From positions 806,001 through 870,000 of the forward strand of contig JACKKD010000003.1 in assembly GCA_020637675.1 (NCBI GenBank): a stretch of DNA of 64,000 nt. The letters are read 5' to 3'. Of the stretch, positions 8,901-17,088 are shown one piece after another. The notes under the pieces were generated by a model. It saw only the letters and a list, made by a program, of their open reading frames with translations, had not been told where the DNA came from and did not search any database. The position numbers were made by a program, and so were the translations under genes. The stretch is from Paracoccaceae bacterium. Lineage in GTDB: Bacteria; Pseudomonadota; Alphaproteobacteria; Rhodobacterales; Rhodobacteraceae. Within the stretch, counting starts at the first letter, position 1; each line of letters begins with the position of its first letter.

Positions 8901-9665
8901 ATGTTCACTGGGGACGAGATCACCACGGATGCGTTCCTCGGCGGGCGCCTTGCGATCGCCCAGCCGCGTGCGGGCTATCGCGCCGCAGCCGATCCGGTGC
9001 TGCTTGCCGCCGCCGTCCCGGCGCGGGCAGGGCAGGAGGTTCTGGAACTTGGCTGCGGCGCGGGGGTGGCGAGTCTCTGCCTCGGCCATCGGGTGCCGGG
9101 CCTTCAGCTTTTCGGGCTGGAGTTGCAGCCCGCCTATGCCGCCCTCGCCCGCAGGAACGCGGCGGCGAACGGTCAGGCATTCGAGGTGCACGAGGGCGAC
9201 CTCGCGGCGATGCCCGCCGCGCTGAAGGCGCGGGACTTCGACCATGTCATCGCCAACCCTCCCTTTTTCGGCGCGGGCACCGGGACGCCGGCGCGCGATT
9301 CCGGCCGCGAGACGGCGCAGCGGGAGGCGACGCCGCTCGCCGCCTGGATCGGGGCGGGCCTGCGGCGGCTCCGGCCCGGCGGCTGGCTGACGCTGATCCA
9401 GACGGCCGAACGCCTGCCCGAGATGCTCGGGGCGCTCGGACCCCGCGCCGGCAGCATTACCGTCCTTCCGGTCGTTCCCCGCACGGGCCGCCCGGCCGGC
9501 CGCATCATCATGTTGGCGCGCAAGGGCGGGCGCGCGCCCTTCCGGCTGCTGTCTCCCTTCGTTCTGCACGAGGGCGCCGAGCATCTGCGTGACGGTGACG
9601 ACTACAGCCCGGCCGCCCGCGCCGTGCTGCGCGAGGGCGGCGCCCTTCCGGGCCTCGCGCCTTAA
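8901..9665 (+). CDS. tRNA1(Val) (adenine(37)-N6)-methyltransferase family protein
   Basis: A class I SAM-dependent methyltransferase of the TrmN6/YfiC type, 254 residues. It has the SAM-binding motif VLELGCGAGVASL (about residues 47-59) and the adenine-N6 catalytic motif NPPFF (about 116-120). The N-terminal FLGGRLAIAQPRAGYRAAADP is the substrate-recognition segment typical of this group, which acts on A37 of valine tRNA in E. coli; the exact substrate here is inferred. It begins at the base after the DUF2007 stop codon. Confidence 0.88.
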   Translation: MFTGDEITTDAFLGGRLAIAQPRAGYRAAADPVLLAAAVPARAGQEVLELGCGAGVASLCLGHRVPGLQLFGLELQPAYAALARRNAAANGQAFEVHEGDLAAMPAALKARDFDHVIANPPFFGAGTGTPARDSGRETAQREATPLAAWIGAGLRRLRPGGWLTLIQTAERLPEMLGALGPRAGSITVLPVVPRTGRPAGRIIMLARKGGRAPFRLLSPFVLHEGAEHLRDGDDYSPAARAVLREGGALPGLAP

Positions 9666-9751
9666 CGATCCGGCAAGGAATCGCGCCCCATCCTGACCCG
9701 GCGCGGTGCGGCATTCTTCCGCGTGACACGACTCATCGAATGTGATGGGAT

Positions 9752-9767
9752 TGTGACAGGTTTCACA
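9752..9767 (+). promoter_or_regulatory. CRP/FNR-type palindrome upstream of DUF465 gene
   Basis: TGTGA (9752-9756), six bases, then TCACA (9763-9767): both half-sites match the classic CRP consensus. It lies immediately before the AGGAGAGGAG ribosome-binding site of the DUF465 gene, a position more compatible with repression than with activation. Chance occurrence cannot be excluded. Confidence 0.35.
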
Positions 9768-9782
9768 GGAGAGGAGACGACG

Positions 9783-9950
9783 ATGTCGCTTGGTTCGCAC
9801 CTGCAGGAACTTCGCAAGAAGCACCAGGTTCTTTCGGAAGCCGTTGAAGAGGCGCAGCGCCACCCCGGCTACGACGATCTGGCCATCGCCGACATGAAGA
9901 AACAGAAACTCCGCATCAAGGAAGAGATCGCGCGCCTCAGCCAGGCGTGA
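9783..9950 (+). CDS. DUF465 (YdcH-like) small coiled-coil protein
   Basis: A 55-residue, highly charged helical protein of the DUF465/YdcH family. The pattern LQELRKKHQVLSEAVEEA, then PGYDD, and DMKKQKLRIKEEIARL at the end matches the two-helix hairpin of the family. The cellular role of the family is not established. A strong GGAGAGGAG sequence precedes ATG 9783. Its last 14 bases overlap the end of the convergent EamA transporter gene. Confidence 0.85.
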   Translation: MSLGSHLQELRKKHQVLSEAVEEAQRHPGYDDLAIADMKKQKLRIKEEIARLSQA

Positions 9951-10830
9951 CTTCCCCGCTCCCGCGGGCGATCCGGCGACCTGCATAGGCGGCGAGCGTT
10001 GCGCCCCCGGTGATCAGGGTCGCGGCGAGGGCGAGCTTGAGGCTTGCCGTCGCCGAACCCGCGATGACGAGCGCCAGCGTGGAAAGAAGCGGAGCGGCAT
10101 AGGAGGCCGTCCCGAGAAGCTGGATGTCGCCGCGCTTCACACCCACATCCCAGGTGAAGAAGGCGAGCCCGACCGGGCCGAGCCCCAGTCCGAGCGTCGC
10201 CAGCCACCCAGCGGGGCCGGTGGGCCAGGCCGTCACCTCGAGCGCGAGGTGCGCGGGCACCGACAGGATCGCCGTCATCAGGCAAAAGACCGTGACGGCG
10301 GCGGTCGGCACGGCGCCCATGCGCCGCGACAGGATCGAATAGCCCGACCAGGTCAGCGCACAGAGCAGGGCGAGCCCGTAGCCCGGCAGCGCCGCCCTGT
10401 CCGGGCTGCCGATCCCTTCGGCGATGAGCAGACCGGCCCCCGCAAAGGCCATGACCGCGCCCGCCACATGGCCTGCTCCGAGCCGCTCGCCCGGCAGGAA
10501 TCCCGAAAGTAGCACGATGAGCAGCGGCCAGAGATAGGCGATGAGGCTCGCCTCGGCGGCGGGCGCAAGGCGCAGCGCCGAGAAGTAGAAGAGGTGATAG
10601 CCGAAGAGCCCCGCCGTGCCGAAGGCATAGACCTTCCAGGACACGGCGCGAAGCCGGCCGAGCCCGCCCGTGGAAAGCGTCCAGACCAGCCCGACGAGAC
10701 CCCCGAGCGTGAAGCAGATGGCATTGAGCTGCAAGGGCGGCACCGGCGCCGTCCGCACCGTCAGGAGCGCGAGCAGCGCCCACATCAGGACGGCGGTGAA
10801 GCCCACGGCCGTGGCGCGCGCGCGGCTCAT
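9937..10830 (-). CDS. EamA/DMT-family exporter
   Basis: A 297-residue inner-membrane protein with ten hydrophobic helices in two EamA repeats (roughly residues 8-140 and 150-285), as in drug/metabolite transporters. The overall pattern, including WSGYSILSRRMG at the start of the second half, resembles the YddG-like aromatic amino acid exporters, but the substrate cannot be read from the sequence. Its 3' end overlaps the DUF465 gene by 14 bp tail to tail. No convincing ribosome-binding site is seen at ATG 10830. Confidence 0.82.
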   Translation of the reverse strand: MSRARATAVGFTAVLMWALLALLTVRTAPVPPLQLNAICFTLGGLVGLVWTLSTGGLGRLRAVSWKVYAFGTAGLFGYHLFYFSALRLAPAAEASLIAYLWPLLIVLLSGFLPGERLGAGHVAGAVMAFAGAGLLIAEGIGSPDRAALPGYGLALLCALTWSGYSILSRRMGAVPTAAVTVFCLMTAILSVPAHLALEVTAWPTGPAGWLATLGLGLGPVGLAFFTWDVGVKRGDIQLLGTASYAAPLLSTLALVIAGSATASLKLALAATLITGGATLAAYAGRRIARGSGEVTPG

Positions 10831-10943
10831 GACGGCACCCCGACTGCCGCGCGATCCTTCCTGGAACGTTCCGTCTGCATCAGTCCCGCCCTGCGCCTAC
10901 GCGCCAGGAGAAGCCGCGATTTGCGGCGTCGCGTCAAGGGCGG

Positions 10944-10980
10944 ACAAACGAAAGGGGCCGGCCGCCGCGGCCGACCCCCT
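10944..10980 (-). terminator. Rho-independent terminator of phaB
   Basis: On the minus strand a G+C-rich stem (AGGGGGTCGGCCGC pairing with the GCGGCCGGCCCCT arm, 10953-10980) is followed by TTTCGTTTG. It lies 19 bp after the phaB stop codon, so it is the probable end of the pha transcript. Confidence 0.7.
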
Positions 10981-10999
10981 GTCCTGCGCGTGGCGCGCG

Positions 11000-11722
11000 T
11001 CAGGCGAAGAACTGCGCGCCGTTTGCCGAGATGGTCGAGCCGTTGATGAACTGCGCGTCATCCGAGGCAAGGAAGGCCACGCAGCGCGCGATCTCCGCGG
11101 GTTCGCCCAGCCGCCCCGCGGGGATCTGCGCGATGATCGCCTCGCGGACCTTCTCGGGGACGGCCATCACCATCTCGGTGGCGATATAGCCCGGGCAGAT
11201 GGCGTTGGCGGTGATCCCGGCGCGCGCACCCTCCTGCGCCAGGCTGCGCACGATGCCGATGTCGCCCGCCTTGGTGGCGGCATAGTTGACCTGGCCGAAC
11301 TGGCCCTTCTGGCCGTTCACCGACGAAATCACGATGACCCGGCCGAACTTGCGCTCACGCATCCCCGGCCAAACAGGGTGCACGGTGTTGAAGACGCCCG
11401 TGAGGTTGGTGTCGATGACCTGGTGCCACTGTTCGGGGGTCATCTTGTGGAACGGCGCGTCGCGGGTGATGCCGGCGTTGGCGACCACGACCTCGATCGG
11501 GCCAAGGTCGGCCTCGACCTGCGCGACGCCGGCCTTCGAGGCGTCGTAGTCGGCCACGTTCCACTTGTAAGTCTTGATGCCGGTTTCCTTGGTGAAGGCG
11601 GCCGCCGCCTCGTCGTTGCCGGCATAGTTGGCGGCAACCTTGTAGCCGGCGCTCTTAAGGGCGACGGAGATCGCCGCGCCGATGCCGCGGGATCCGCCGG
11701 TGACCAATGCTACTCTCGACAT
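11000..11722 (-). CDS. phaB: Acetoacetyl-CoA reductase
   Basis: PhaB reduces acetoacetyl-CoA to (R)-3-hydroxybutyryl-CoA with NADPH, the second step of polyhydroxybutyrate synthesis. The 240-residue short-chain dehydrogenase has the cofactor motif TGGSRGIG (residues 8-15), NAG in VVVANAGITRDAPF, catalytic Ser in VISSVNGQKGQFGQ and the YAATK catalytic Tyr/Lys. Family-specific features such as NGQKGQFGQVNYAATKAG and the terminal NGAQ identify it as an acetoacetyl-CoA reductase. A GAGGAGG sequence precedes ATG 11722. It follows phaA with a hairpin in between. Confidence 0.95.
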   Translation of the reverse strand: MSRVALVTGGSRGIGAAISVALKSAGYKVAANYAGNDEAAAAFTKETGIKTYKWNVADYDASKAGVAQVEADLGPIEVVVANAGITRDAPFHKMTPEQWHQVIDTNLTGVFNTVHPVWPGMRERKFGRVIVISSVNGQKGQFGQVNYAATKAGDIGIVRSLAQEGARAGITANAICPGYIATEMVMAVPEKVREAIIAQIPAGRLGEPAEIARCVAFLASDDAQFINGSTISANGAQFFA

Positions 11723-11770
11723 GATTCCTCCTCTCGGGCTGGGTCCTTGAAATCCTGTTATCGAAACGAG

Positions 11771-11801
11771 AATCCGGGCGCAACATTATTGCGCCCGGAT
11801 T
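11771..11801 (-). terminator. Hairpin in phaA-phaB intergenic region
   Basis: Perfect 13-bp inverted repeat (AATCCGGGCGCAA / TTGCGCCCGGATT) with a 5-base loop, between the phaA stop and phaB start. Read in the direction of the genes it is followed by CTCGTTTCG, a poor T-tract, so it may attenuate phaB, act as a partial terminator or protect the phaA mRNA end. Confidence 0.7.
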
Positions 11802-11828
11802 TGTGCATTTGCAGAAAGATTGCGCGGA

Positions 11829-13004
11829 TCAGGCTCGCTCGAGGCACATGGCCACGCCCATGCCGCCGCCGATGCAGAGCGTGGCGAGGCCCTTCTTCGC
11901 GCCCGACCGCCGCATCTCGAAGAGAAGCGTGTTGAGGATGCGGGCGCCCGACGCGCCGATCGGGTGGCCGATGGCGATGGCGCCCCCGTTCACGTTCACC
12001 TTCGCCGTGTCCCAGCCCATGTCCTTGTTGACGGCGCAGGCCTGGGCGGCGAAGGCCTCGTTCGCCTCGATCAGGTCGAGGTCCGTCGCCTTCCAGCCGG
12101 CCTTTTCCAGCGCCTTGCGGCTGGCATGGATCGGGCCCACACCCATGATCGCCGGGTCGAGACCCGCCGTAGCGTATGAGGCGATCCGCGCCAGCGGGCT
12201 CAGCCCGCGCCGGGCGGCCTCGGCCTCGGTCATCAGGAGGACTGCCGCGGCGCCGTCGTTGAGCCCGCTCGCGTTGCCGGCGGTGACCGTGCCCTCCTTC
12301 GAGAAAGCAGGCTTCAGCTTCTGCATGCTGTCGAGCGTCGCGCCGTGGCGGATGTATTCGTCGGCGTCCACCACCACGTCGCCCTTGCGGGTCTTCACCG
12401 TGAACGGGATGATCTCGTCCTTGAACTTGCCGGCCTTCTGCGCCGCCTCGGCCTTGTTCTGGCTTGCAAGGGCGAACTGGTCCTGCATCTCGCGGCTGAT
12501 CTGCCACTTCTCGGCGACGTTCTCGGCGGTCGTGCCCATGTGGTAGCCGTTGAACGCATCCCAGAGACCGTCCTTGATCATCGAGTCGATGAACTTCATG
12601 TCGCCCATCTTCTGGCCCGCGCGCAGGTGCGCGACATGCGGCGACAGCGACATGCTCTCCTGCCCGCCGGCGCAGACGATCGCCGCATCGCCGAGCTGGA
12701 TGTGCTGCGCGGCGAGCGCGACGGACCGGAGGCCGGAGCCGCAGACCTGGTTGATCGACCAGGCGGCACTTTCCTGCGGAAGGCCGGCATTGATATGCGC
12801 CTGGCGGGCAGGGTTCTGTCCCTGACCGGCGGTCAGAACCTGGCCAAGGATCGTCTCGCTCACCTCGGCCTTGTCGATGCCCGCCCGGGCGACCACCGCC
12901 TGCAGCGCCGCTGCGCCCAGCTCGTGTGCCGGCGTATTGGCGAAGGCGCCGTTGAAACTCCCGACCGCGGTGCGGGCGGCCGATACGATGACGACATTGG
13001 TCAT
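11829..13004 (-). CDS. phaA: Acetyl-CoA C-acetyltransferase (beta-ketothiolase)
   Basis: PhaA condenses two acetyl-CoA to acetoacetyl-CoA, the first step of polyhydroxybutyrate synthesis. The 391-residue thiolase has the acyl-carrying Cys in [11 protein letters not shown] (about residue 88), the catalytic His in [11 protein letters not shown] and the second Cys near the end in [14 protein letters not shown]. Length and N-terminus ([14 protein letters not shown]) are those of biosynthetic thiolases. ATG 13004 is preceded by GAGGAGGAC. phaC and granule proteins are not in the window. Confidence 0.96.
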   Translation of the reverse strand: MTNVVIVSAARTAVGSFNGAFANTPAHELGAAALQAVVARAGIDKAEVSETILGQVLTAGQGQNPARQAHINAGLPQESAAWSINQVCGSGLRSVALAAQHIQLGDAAIVCAGGQESMSLSPHVAHLRAGQKMGDMKFIDSMIKDGLWDAFNGYHMGTTAENVAEKWQISREMQDQFALASQNKAEAAQKAGKFKDEIIPFTVKTRKGDVVVDADEYIRHGATLDSMQKLKPAFSKEGTVTAGNASGLNDGAAAVLLMTEAEAARRGLSPLARIASYATAGLDPAIMGVGPIHASRKALEKAGWKATDLDLIEANEAFAAQACAVNKDMGWDTAKVNVNGGAIAIGHPIGASGARILNTLLFEMRRSGAKKGLATLCIGGGMGVAMCLERA

Positions 13005-13215
13005 GGGCTGTCCTCCTCAGGGCGCGCCGATGCGCACCGAACGCGCGCCGGGTGCCCGGACCGGGCCCCCGCGCCGCCATGCAGCATGCGCATCGCTGCG
13101 GAAGCGTCAAGCGCCGTGAGCGGTCACACCGCGAGCCGCGACCGAATATTCTGCGGCTGCACCGAGCAGCCTGCCGCCGGATCGCGCCGGTGGAATGGCC
13201 GCGCCAAGGCCGCCC
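13005..13215 (-). promoter_or_regulatory. Upstream region of phaA
   Basis: A 211-bp gap between phaA and the EAL gene. On the minus strand a TTGACG hexamer at 13105-13110 is a possible -35 element, with only a poor -10 candidate (around 13082-13087). No gene is visible. Confidence 0.3.
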
Positions 13216-14055
13216 TCAGGCCCGCATTCGCACCTTGGCCATCTGCCACGGCGGTGTGGCGGTCGGGGCGCCGAAGTAGTAGCCCTGCATGCACTCGATC
13301 CCTGCCTCGGTCAGCCAGGCCGCGTCGGCGGCGTTCTCGACCGATTCGGCGACGGTGAACATGTCGAATTGCCGCGCGATCGACAGCAGCGCGTTCGTCA
13401 GGCACTGGTTGTCCGGATTGCCCGCGATGCCCCGAATGAACTGTCCGTCGATCTTCAGGATGTCGAAATAGAACTCCCGCAGGTACCGGAACGAGGTAAA
13501 GCCCGCCCCGAAATCGTCGAGCGCGAAGGAAATTCCTTCTGCCTGCAGATCGGCCATGAAGACGGAGACCGCATCGGGCATGATCATCGCCGAGCTTTCG
13601 GTGATCTCCAGGATCAGCCGCTCTGCCACGGTCGGGTCGCCCTTGATCCCGCGCCGGAGGACCTGCATCCAGCGCGGATAAGCGATGGAGCGGGCCGACA
13701 TGTTGATGGCGAGCCGCAGGCCGGGGTCGGTCTTCAACGCCTTGAGTCCGAGGTCTAGCGACAGGCAGTCCACCGCGCGGCCAAGCTCCGACGTCTCGAT
13801 CGCCGAGATGAAGTCGCGAGCCGGGATGATCCGCCCGGTCTCGTCCAGGAGCCTGATGAGGCCCTCGTGGAAGGCCACCCGGTCCTGGCGGGCGGCTGTG
13901 ACAATCGGCTGGTAGGCGAGGAAGACCTCGCGCCGAGCCACCGCGCGGGACACCATGGCGACGGTGTCGCGGTCGCGCAGGCCGAGCGCCGCGCTCAGGG
14001 GGCTGTCCTGTCCGGGTTCGCGCGCGACCTTCCCGAACTTTCCGCCGTCTCGCAT
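13216..14055 (-). CDS. Stand-alone EAL-domain cyclic-di-GMP phosphodiesterase
   Basis: A 279-residue protein consisting almost entirely of one EAL domain, which hydrolyses c-di-GMP to pGpG. The signature is EGL rather than EAL (AFHEGLIRL), but the key metal and catalytic residues look intact: NMSARS, EITESS, the DDFGAGFTS loop, LKIDGQFI, AESVEN and QGYYFG. There is no GGDEF, transmembrane or sensory domain, so input must come from elsewhere. ATG 14055 has a GAGGAGAAAGG site; the frame upstream of it reads basic low-complexity sequence and was excluded. It is divergent from tag. Confidence 0.93.
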   Translation of the reverse strand: MRDGGKFGKVAREPGQDSPLSAALGLRDRDTVAMVSRAVARREVFLAYQPIVTAARQDRVAFHEGLIRLLDETGRIIPARDFISAIETSELGRAVDCLSLDLGLKALKTDPGLRLAINMSARSIAYPRWMQVLRRGIKGDPTVAERLILEITESSAMIMPDAVSVFMADLQAEGISFALDDFGAGFTSFRYLREFYFDILKIDGQFIRGIAGNPDNQCLTNALLSIARQFDMFTVAESVENAADAAWLTEAGIECMQGYYFGAPTATPPWQMAKVRMRA

Positions 14056-14155
14056 CGCCTTTCTCCTCGCAGTCGCTGCCGAGATTGGCCAGAAGGGGAT
14101 AAGAAGTCGTAAACGCTTGCGGCAACTCGCGGGCATTTCCGGGGGAGGCGATCCG

Positions 14156-14725
14156 ATGGGCGAACGTTGTGGCTGGTGCGGCACCGATCCGCTCTATGTC
14201 GCCTATCACGACAGCGAGTGGGGTGTGCCCGAACGCGATCCCCGCGCGCTGTGGGAAAAGCTAATTCTCGACGGCTTCCAGGCCGGGCTCGCTTGGATCA
14301 CGATCCTCAGAAAGCGCAACAGCTTCCGCGCCGCCTTCGAGGGCTTCGAGCCCGCGGTCATCGCCCGCTGGGGAGAGCCCGAGGTGGCGCGGCTTCTCGC
14401 CGATCCCGGCATCGTCCGATCCCGCGCCAAGATCGAGGCGACGATAGGCAATGCCCGCGCCTACCTCGCGATTTCCGAACGCATGGGCTTCGACAGCTTT
14501 CTCTGGCGACACCTCGACGGCAAGCCGCTGCAGAACCGCTTCCGCGCGATGTCCGAGGTGCCGGCGCAGACGTCCCTCTCGGAACGCCTCGCCGGAGACC
14601 TCAAGGCCGAGGGTTTCCGCTTCACCGGTCCCACGATCGTCTATGCCTTCATGCAGGCCACCGGCATGGTCAACGATCACCTCGTGACCTGCCCCGCGCA
14701 TGACCGCTGCGCGGTGCTCGGCTGA
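14156..14725 (+). CDS. tag: DNA-3-methyladenine glycosylase I
   Basis: Tag removes 3-methyladenine from alkylated DNA in base excision repair. The 189-residue product shows the zinc-site residues of the family: Cys in ERCGWCG near the N-terminus, His in YHDSEWGVP, and the C-terminal DHLVTCPAHD. The substrate pocket motif QAGLAWITILRKR is also present. ATG 14156 is preceded by GGGGGAGG. The gene is divergent from the EAL gene and convergent with the TlpA-like gene. Confidence 0.95.
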   Translation: MGERCGWCGTDPLYVAYHDSEWGVPERDPRALWEKLILDGFQAGLAWITILRKRNSFRAAFEGFEPAVIARWGEPEVARLLADPGIVRSRAKIEATIGNARAYLAISERMGFDSFLWRHLDGKPLQNRFRAMSEVPAQTSLSERLAGDLKAEGFRFTGPTIVYAFMQATGMVNDHLVTCPAHDRCAVLG

Positions 14726-14753
14726 GCCCCGTCGTCGTTGCAATGGCTGCGGC

Positions 14754-14777
14754 GGCCAGGGGGTGAAACCCCCGGCC
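14754..14777. terminator. Stem-loop between convergent tag and tlpA-like genes
   Basis: GGCC-A-GGGGGT pairs with ACCCCCGGCC around a GAA loop, with one bulged A. It sits between two convergent stop codons and could serve both strands, although neither side has a T-run. Confidence 0.5.
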
Positions 14778-14811
14778 GATTGCGCGAGGCAGAGCCGCCT
14801 GCCGAAACCTG

Positions 14812-15369
14812 CTAGTCCGCGGCCAGAAGCGCCGCAACGATCGCCCGTGCGCTTTCGCCATCCCATTCCGCGTCGCCCGTCATCCGCGCGATCTCGCGGC
14901 CCTCGGGGTCGAGGATGACCGTCACAGGCAGGCCGAGCACGCCCATCTCGCGCGCGAGCGCCTGCTCCTTGTCGAGATAGAGCGGCAGCGATTCCACCCT
15001 CGTTTCCTCGAAGAGGCGGATGATCGCGGGAATGGTGTTGCGCCCCGTGGCGATGGTGGCGACGGTGAACCGCTCGCCGCCGAATTCCCGGTTGAGACGG
15101 TCGAGCGCGGGAAGCTCCTTGCGGCAGGGCGCGCACCATGTCGCCCAGAAGTTCACCGCGACGTACTTGCCCCGGAATTCCGACAGGCGCCGTTCATTGC
15201 CGCTGTCATCGCGGAATGCCGTATCGGGCGCGGCCACGGGTTCGGCGTGGACCACTAGCTTCAGCATCGAGCCTTCGCGCAGCGCCTCGAGCGCCGTCGT
15301 CCCCGGCGTGGCGGCGTTTGCACCGAGCGCGAGGCCCGTGTAGAGGACGGCGGAGAGAAGAAGACGCAT
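14812..15369 (-). CDS. TlpA-family thiol:disulfide oxidoreductase
   Basis: A 185-residue exported thioredoxin-like protein. It has a signal peptide ([18 protein letters not shown]), then a thioredoxin fold with the active-site motif [10 protein letters not shown] (about residues 75-84) and the cis-Pro in GLPVTVILD. Such proteins reduce periplasmic disulfides, for example in cytochrome maturation; the client here is unknown. ATG 15369 is chosen because GGAGG lies 5 bases upstream and it gives the signal peptide. It is divergent from argH with only 21 bp between start codons. Confidence 0.9.
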   Translation of the reverse strand: MRLLLSAVLYTGLALGANAATPGTTALEALREGSMLKLVVHAEPVAAPDTAFRDDSGNERRLSEFRGKYVAVNFWATWCAPCRKELPALDRLNREFGGERFTVATIATGRNTIPAIIRLFEETRVESLPLYLDKEQALAREMGVLGLPVTVILDPEGREIARMTGDAEWDGESARAIVAALLAAD

Positions 15370-15390
15370 GAAGCCTCCGGGGGCGCGACG

Positions 15391-16782
15391 ATGACGGACA
15401 GAACCCAGAATGCGATGTGGGGCGGGCGCTTCGCCGCCGGGCCGGACGCGATCATGGAGGCGATCAACGCCTCGATCGGGTTCGACAGACGGCTTTACGC
15501 CCAGGACATCGCCGGGTCCCGTGCCCACGCGGCGATGCTCGCCGAACGAGGCATCATAAGCGATAGCGACGCCGCAGCCATTCGGGAAGGCCTGCTCACG
15601 GTCTTGTCAGAAATCGAGGGCGGAAACTTCGCGTTCTCCACCGCGCTCGAGGATATCCACATGAACGTGGAGGCGCGGCTGAAGGAAGTCATCGGCGAAC
15701 CGGCAGGCCGGCTTCACACCGCGCGCAGCCGCAACGACCAGGTGGCGACCGATTTCCGCCTCTGGGTCCGCGACCAGTGCGACGCGGCAGTCGGGGGGCT
15801 GGCGGCGCTGAAGAAGGCGCTTCTTGCGCAGGCCGAAGCCGGGGCGGACTGGGTGATGCCGGGCTTCACCCATCTGCAGACTGCCCAGCCGGTGACCTGG
15901 GGCCATCACATGATGGCCTATGTGGAGATGTTTGCCCGTGACGCCGGCCGCTTTCGCGACGCCCGCGCGCGCATGAACGAATGCCCGCTCGGCGCCGCCG
16001 CGCTCGCCGGAACCTCCTTCCCGATCGACCGGCACATGACGGCGACGGCGCTCGGCTTCGACCGGCCGATGGCCAACTCGCTCGACGCGGTCAGCGACCG
16101 CGACTTCGCGCTCGAATTCCTTTCGGCGGCGGCGATCTGCGCGGTGCATCTCAGCCGTTTCGCCGAAGAGCTGGTGATCTGGTCCTCGGCCCAGTTCCGC
16201 TTCGTCGCGCTCTCCGACCGCTTCTCCACCGGCTCCTCGATCATGCCCCAGAAGAAGAACCCGGACGCGGCGGAGCTGATCCGCGCCAAGATCGGCCGCA
16301 TCCTCGGCGCGACCGTCGCGCTCTTCACGGTGATGAAGGGCCTGCCGCTCGCCTATTCCAAGGACATGCAGGAGGACAAGGAACAGGTCTTCGACGCCGC
16401 CGACACGCTCATGCTGGCGCTCGCCGCGATGGAGGGGATGGTGCGCGACATGACCGCGACCCGCGAAAACCTCGAACGCGCTGCCGCCTCCGGCTTCTCG
16501 ACCGCGACGGACCTCGCCGACTGGCTGGTGCGCAGCCTAGGACTTCCCTTCCGCGAGGCGCATCATGTCACGGGCTCGCTGGTGGCTCTGGCCGAGAAGC
16601 GGGGCTGCGACCTGCCCGACCTGACGCTCCATGAGATGAATTCGGTTCATGGGGGCATCACGCAGGAGGTTTATTCCGTTCTCGGCGTCCACAACTCGGT
16701 AGCCTCGCGGCAAAGCTACGGCGGCACTTCGCCCGATCAGGTGCGCGCCCAGATCGCGCGCTGGAAGCAGAGGCTCGGGTGA
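15391..16782 (+). CDS. argH: Argininosuccinate lyase
   Basis: ArgH splits argininosuccinate into arginine and fumarate, the last step of arginine synthesis. The 463-residue product has the family start WGGRF, the [16 protein letters not shown] segment and the fumarase-superfamily signature [12 protein letters not shown] containing the catalytic Ser. The stop codon overlaps the GTG start of a small lipoprotein gene by 4 bp. Any promoter must lie within the 21-bp gap or inside the divergent tlpA-like gene. Confidence 0.97.
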   Translation: MTDRTQNAMWGGRFAAGPDAIMEAINASIGFDRRLYAQDIAGSRAHAAMLAERGIISDSDAAAIREGLLTVLSEIEGGNFAFSTALEDIHMNVEARLKEVIGEPAGRLHTARSRNDQVATDFRLWVRDQCDAAVGGLAALKKALLAQAEAGADWVMPGFTHLQTAQPVTWGHHMMAYVEMFARDAGRFRDARARMNECPLGAAALAGTSFPIDRHMTATALGFDRPMANSLDAVSDRDFALEFLSAAAICAVHLSRFAEELVIWSSAQFRFVALSDRFSTGSSIMPQKKNPDAAELIRAKIGRILGATVALFTVMKGLPLAYSKDMQEDKEQVFDAADTLMLALAAMEGMVRDMTATRENLERAAASGFSTATDLADWLVRSLGLPFREAHHVTGSLVALAEKRGCDLPDLTLHEMNSVHGGITQEVYSVLGVHNSVASRQSYGGTSPDQVRAQIARWKQRLG

Positions 16783-16934
16783 GGGGCGCGGCGATCGTCG
16801 GGCTCTGTCTGCTGGTCGCCGCCTGTTCCCAGCCGCGCGCCCACGCGGCCTTGCGGCTGACCCCCGATGGCGTCAGGGTGACGCCATCGATTTCGACCTC
16901 GATTGCCGGTGTCGGCGTTTCGGTGAGCCAATGA
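16779..16934 (+). CDS. Small lipoprotein 1 behind argH
   Basis: A 51-residue protein whose GTG start overlaps the argH stop (GTGA). It has a short signal and lipobox ([10 protein letters not shown], Cys at residue 16), after which the mature part is only about 36 residues and ends in [11 protein letters not shown]. Its ATGA overlap with the next small gene and the consistent G+C-rich third positions support coding. Function unknown. The mature ending resembles that of the next lipoprotein, suggesting an old tandem duplication; this is inference from short sequences. Confidence 0.6.
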   Translation: MRGAAIVGLCLLVAACSQPRAHAALRLTPDGVRVTPSISTSIAGVGVSVSQ

Positions 16935-17068
16935 CACGTGTTCTTAAGGCCCTTGGACTTCTCGCGATCCTCGCCTCCTGCGGCGCCGACGGTGCGCCGA
17001 CCCCACCCGCCGAATCGGGTCTGACGGTTTCCGGCCAGGTCAAGGTCGGCGTGAGCGGAAGTCTCTGA
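16931..17068 (+). CDS. Small lipoprotein 2 (LptM/YifL-like position)
   Basis: A 45-residue protein with a signal peptide and lipobox (LLAILASCG, Cys at residue 17) and a mature part of 29 residues ending in TVSGQVKVGVSGSL. ATG overlaps the preceding stop (ATGA). In many proteobacteria a tiny lipoprotein of the LptM/YifL kind sits next to lysA; in alphaproteobacteria it often lies between argH and lysA, which is where this gene would be if the efflux cassette were absent. Assignment to that family is by position and architecture only. Confidence 0.6.
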   Translation: MTRVLKALGLLAILASCGADGAPTPPAESGLTVSGQVKVGVSGSL

Positions 17069-17088
17069 CCAATGCGGGGCGTGCCGGC

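Noticed and set aside
14056..14184. N-terminal extension of the EAL protein
   Set aside because: The extra residues are Pro/Arg-rich and unlike any signal or domain, and overlap the tag start; ATG 14055 has a proper GAGGAG site.
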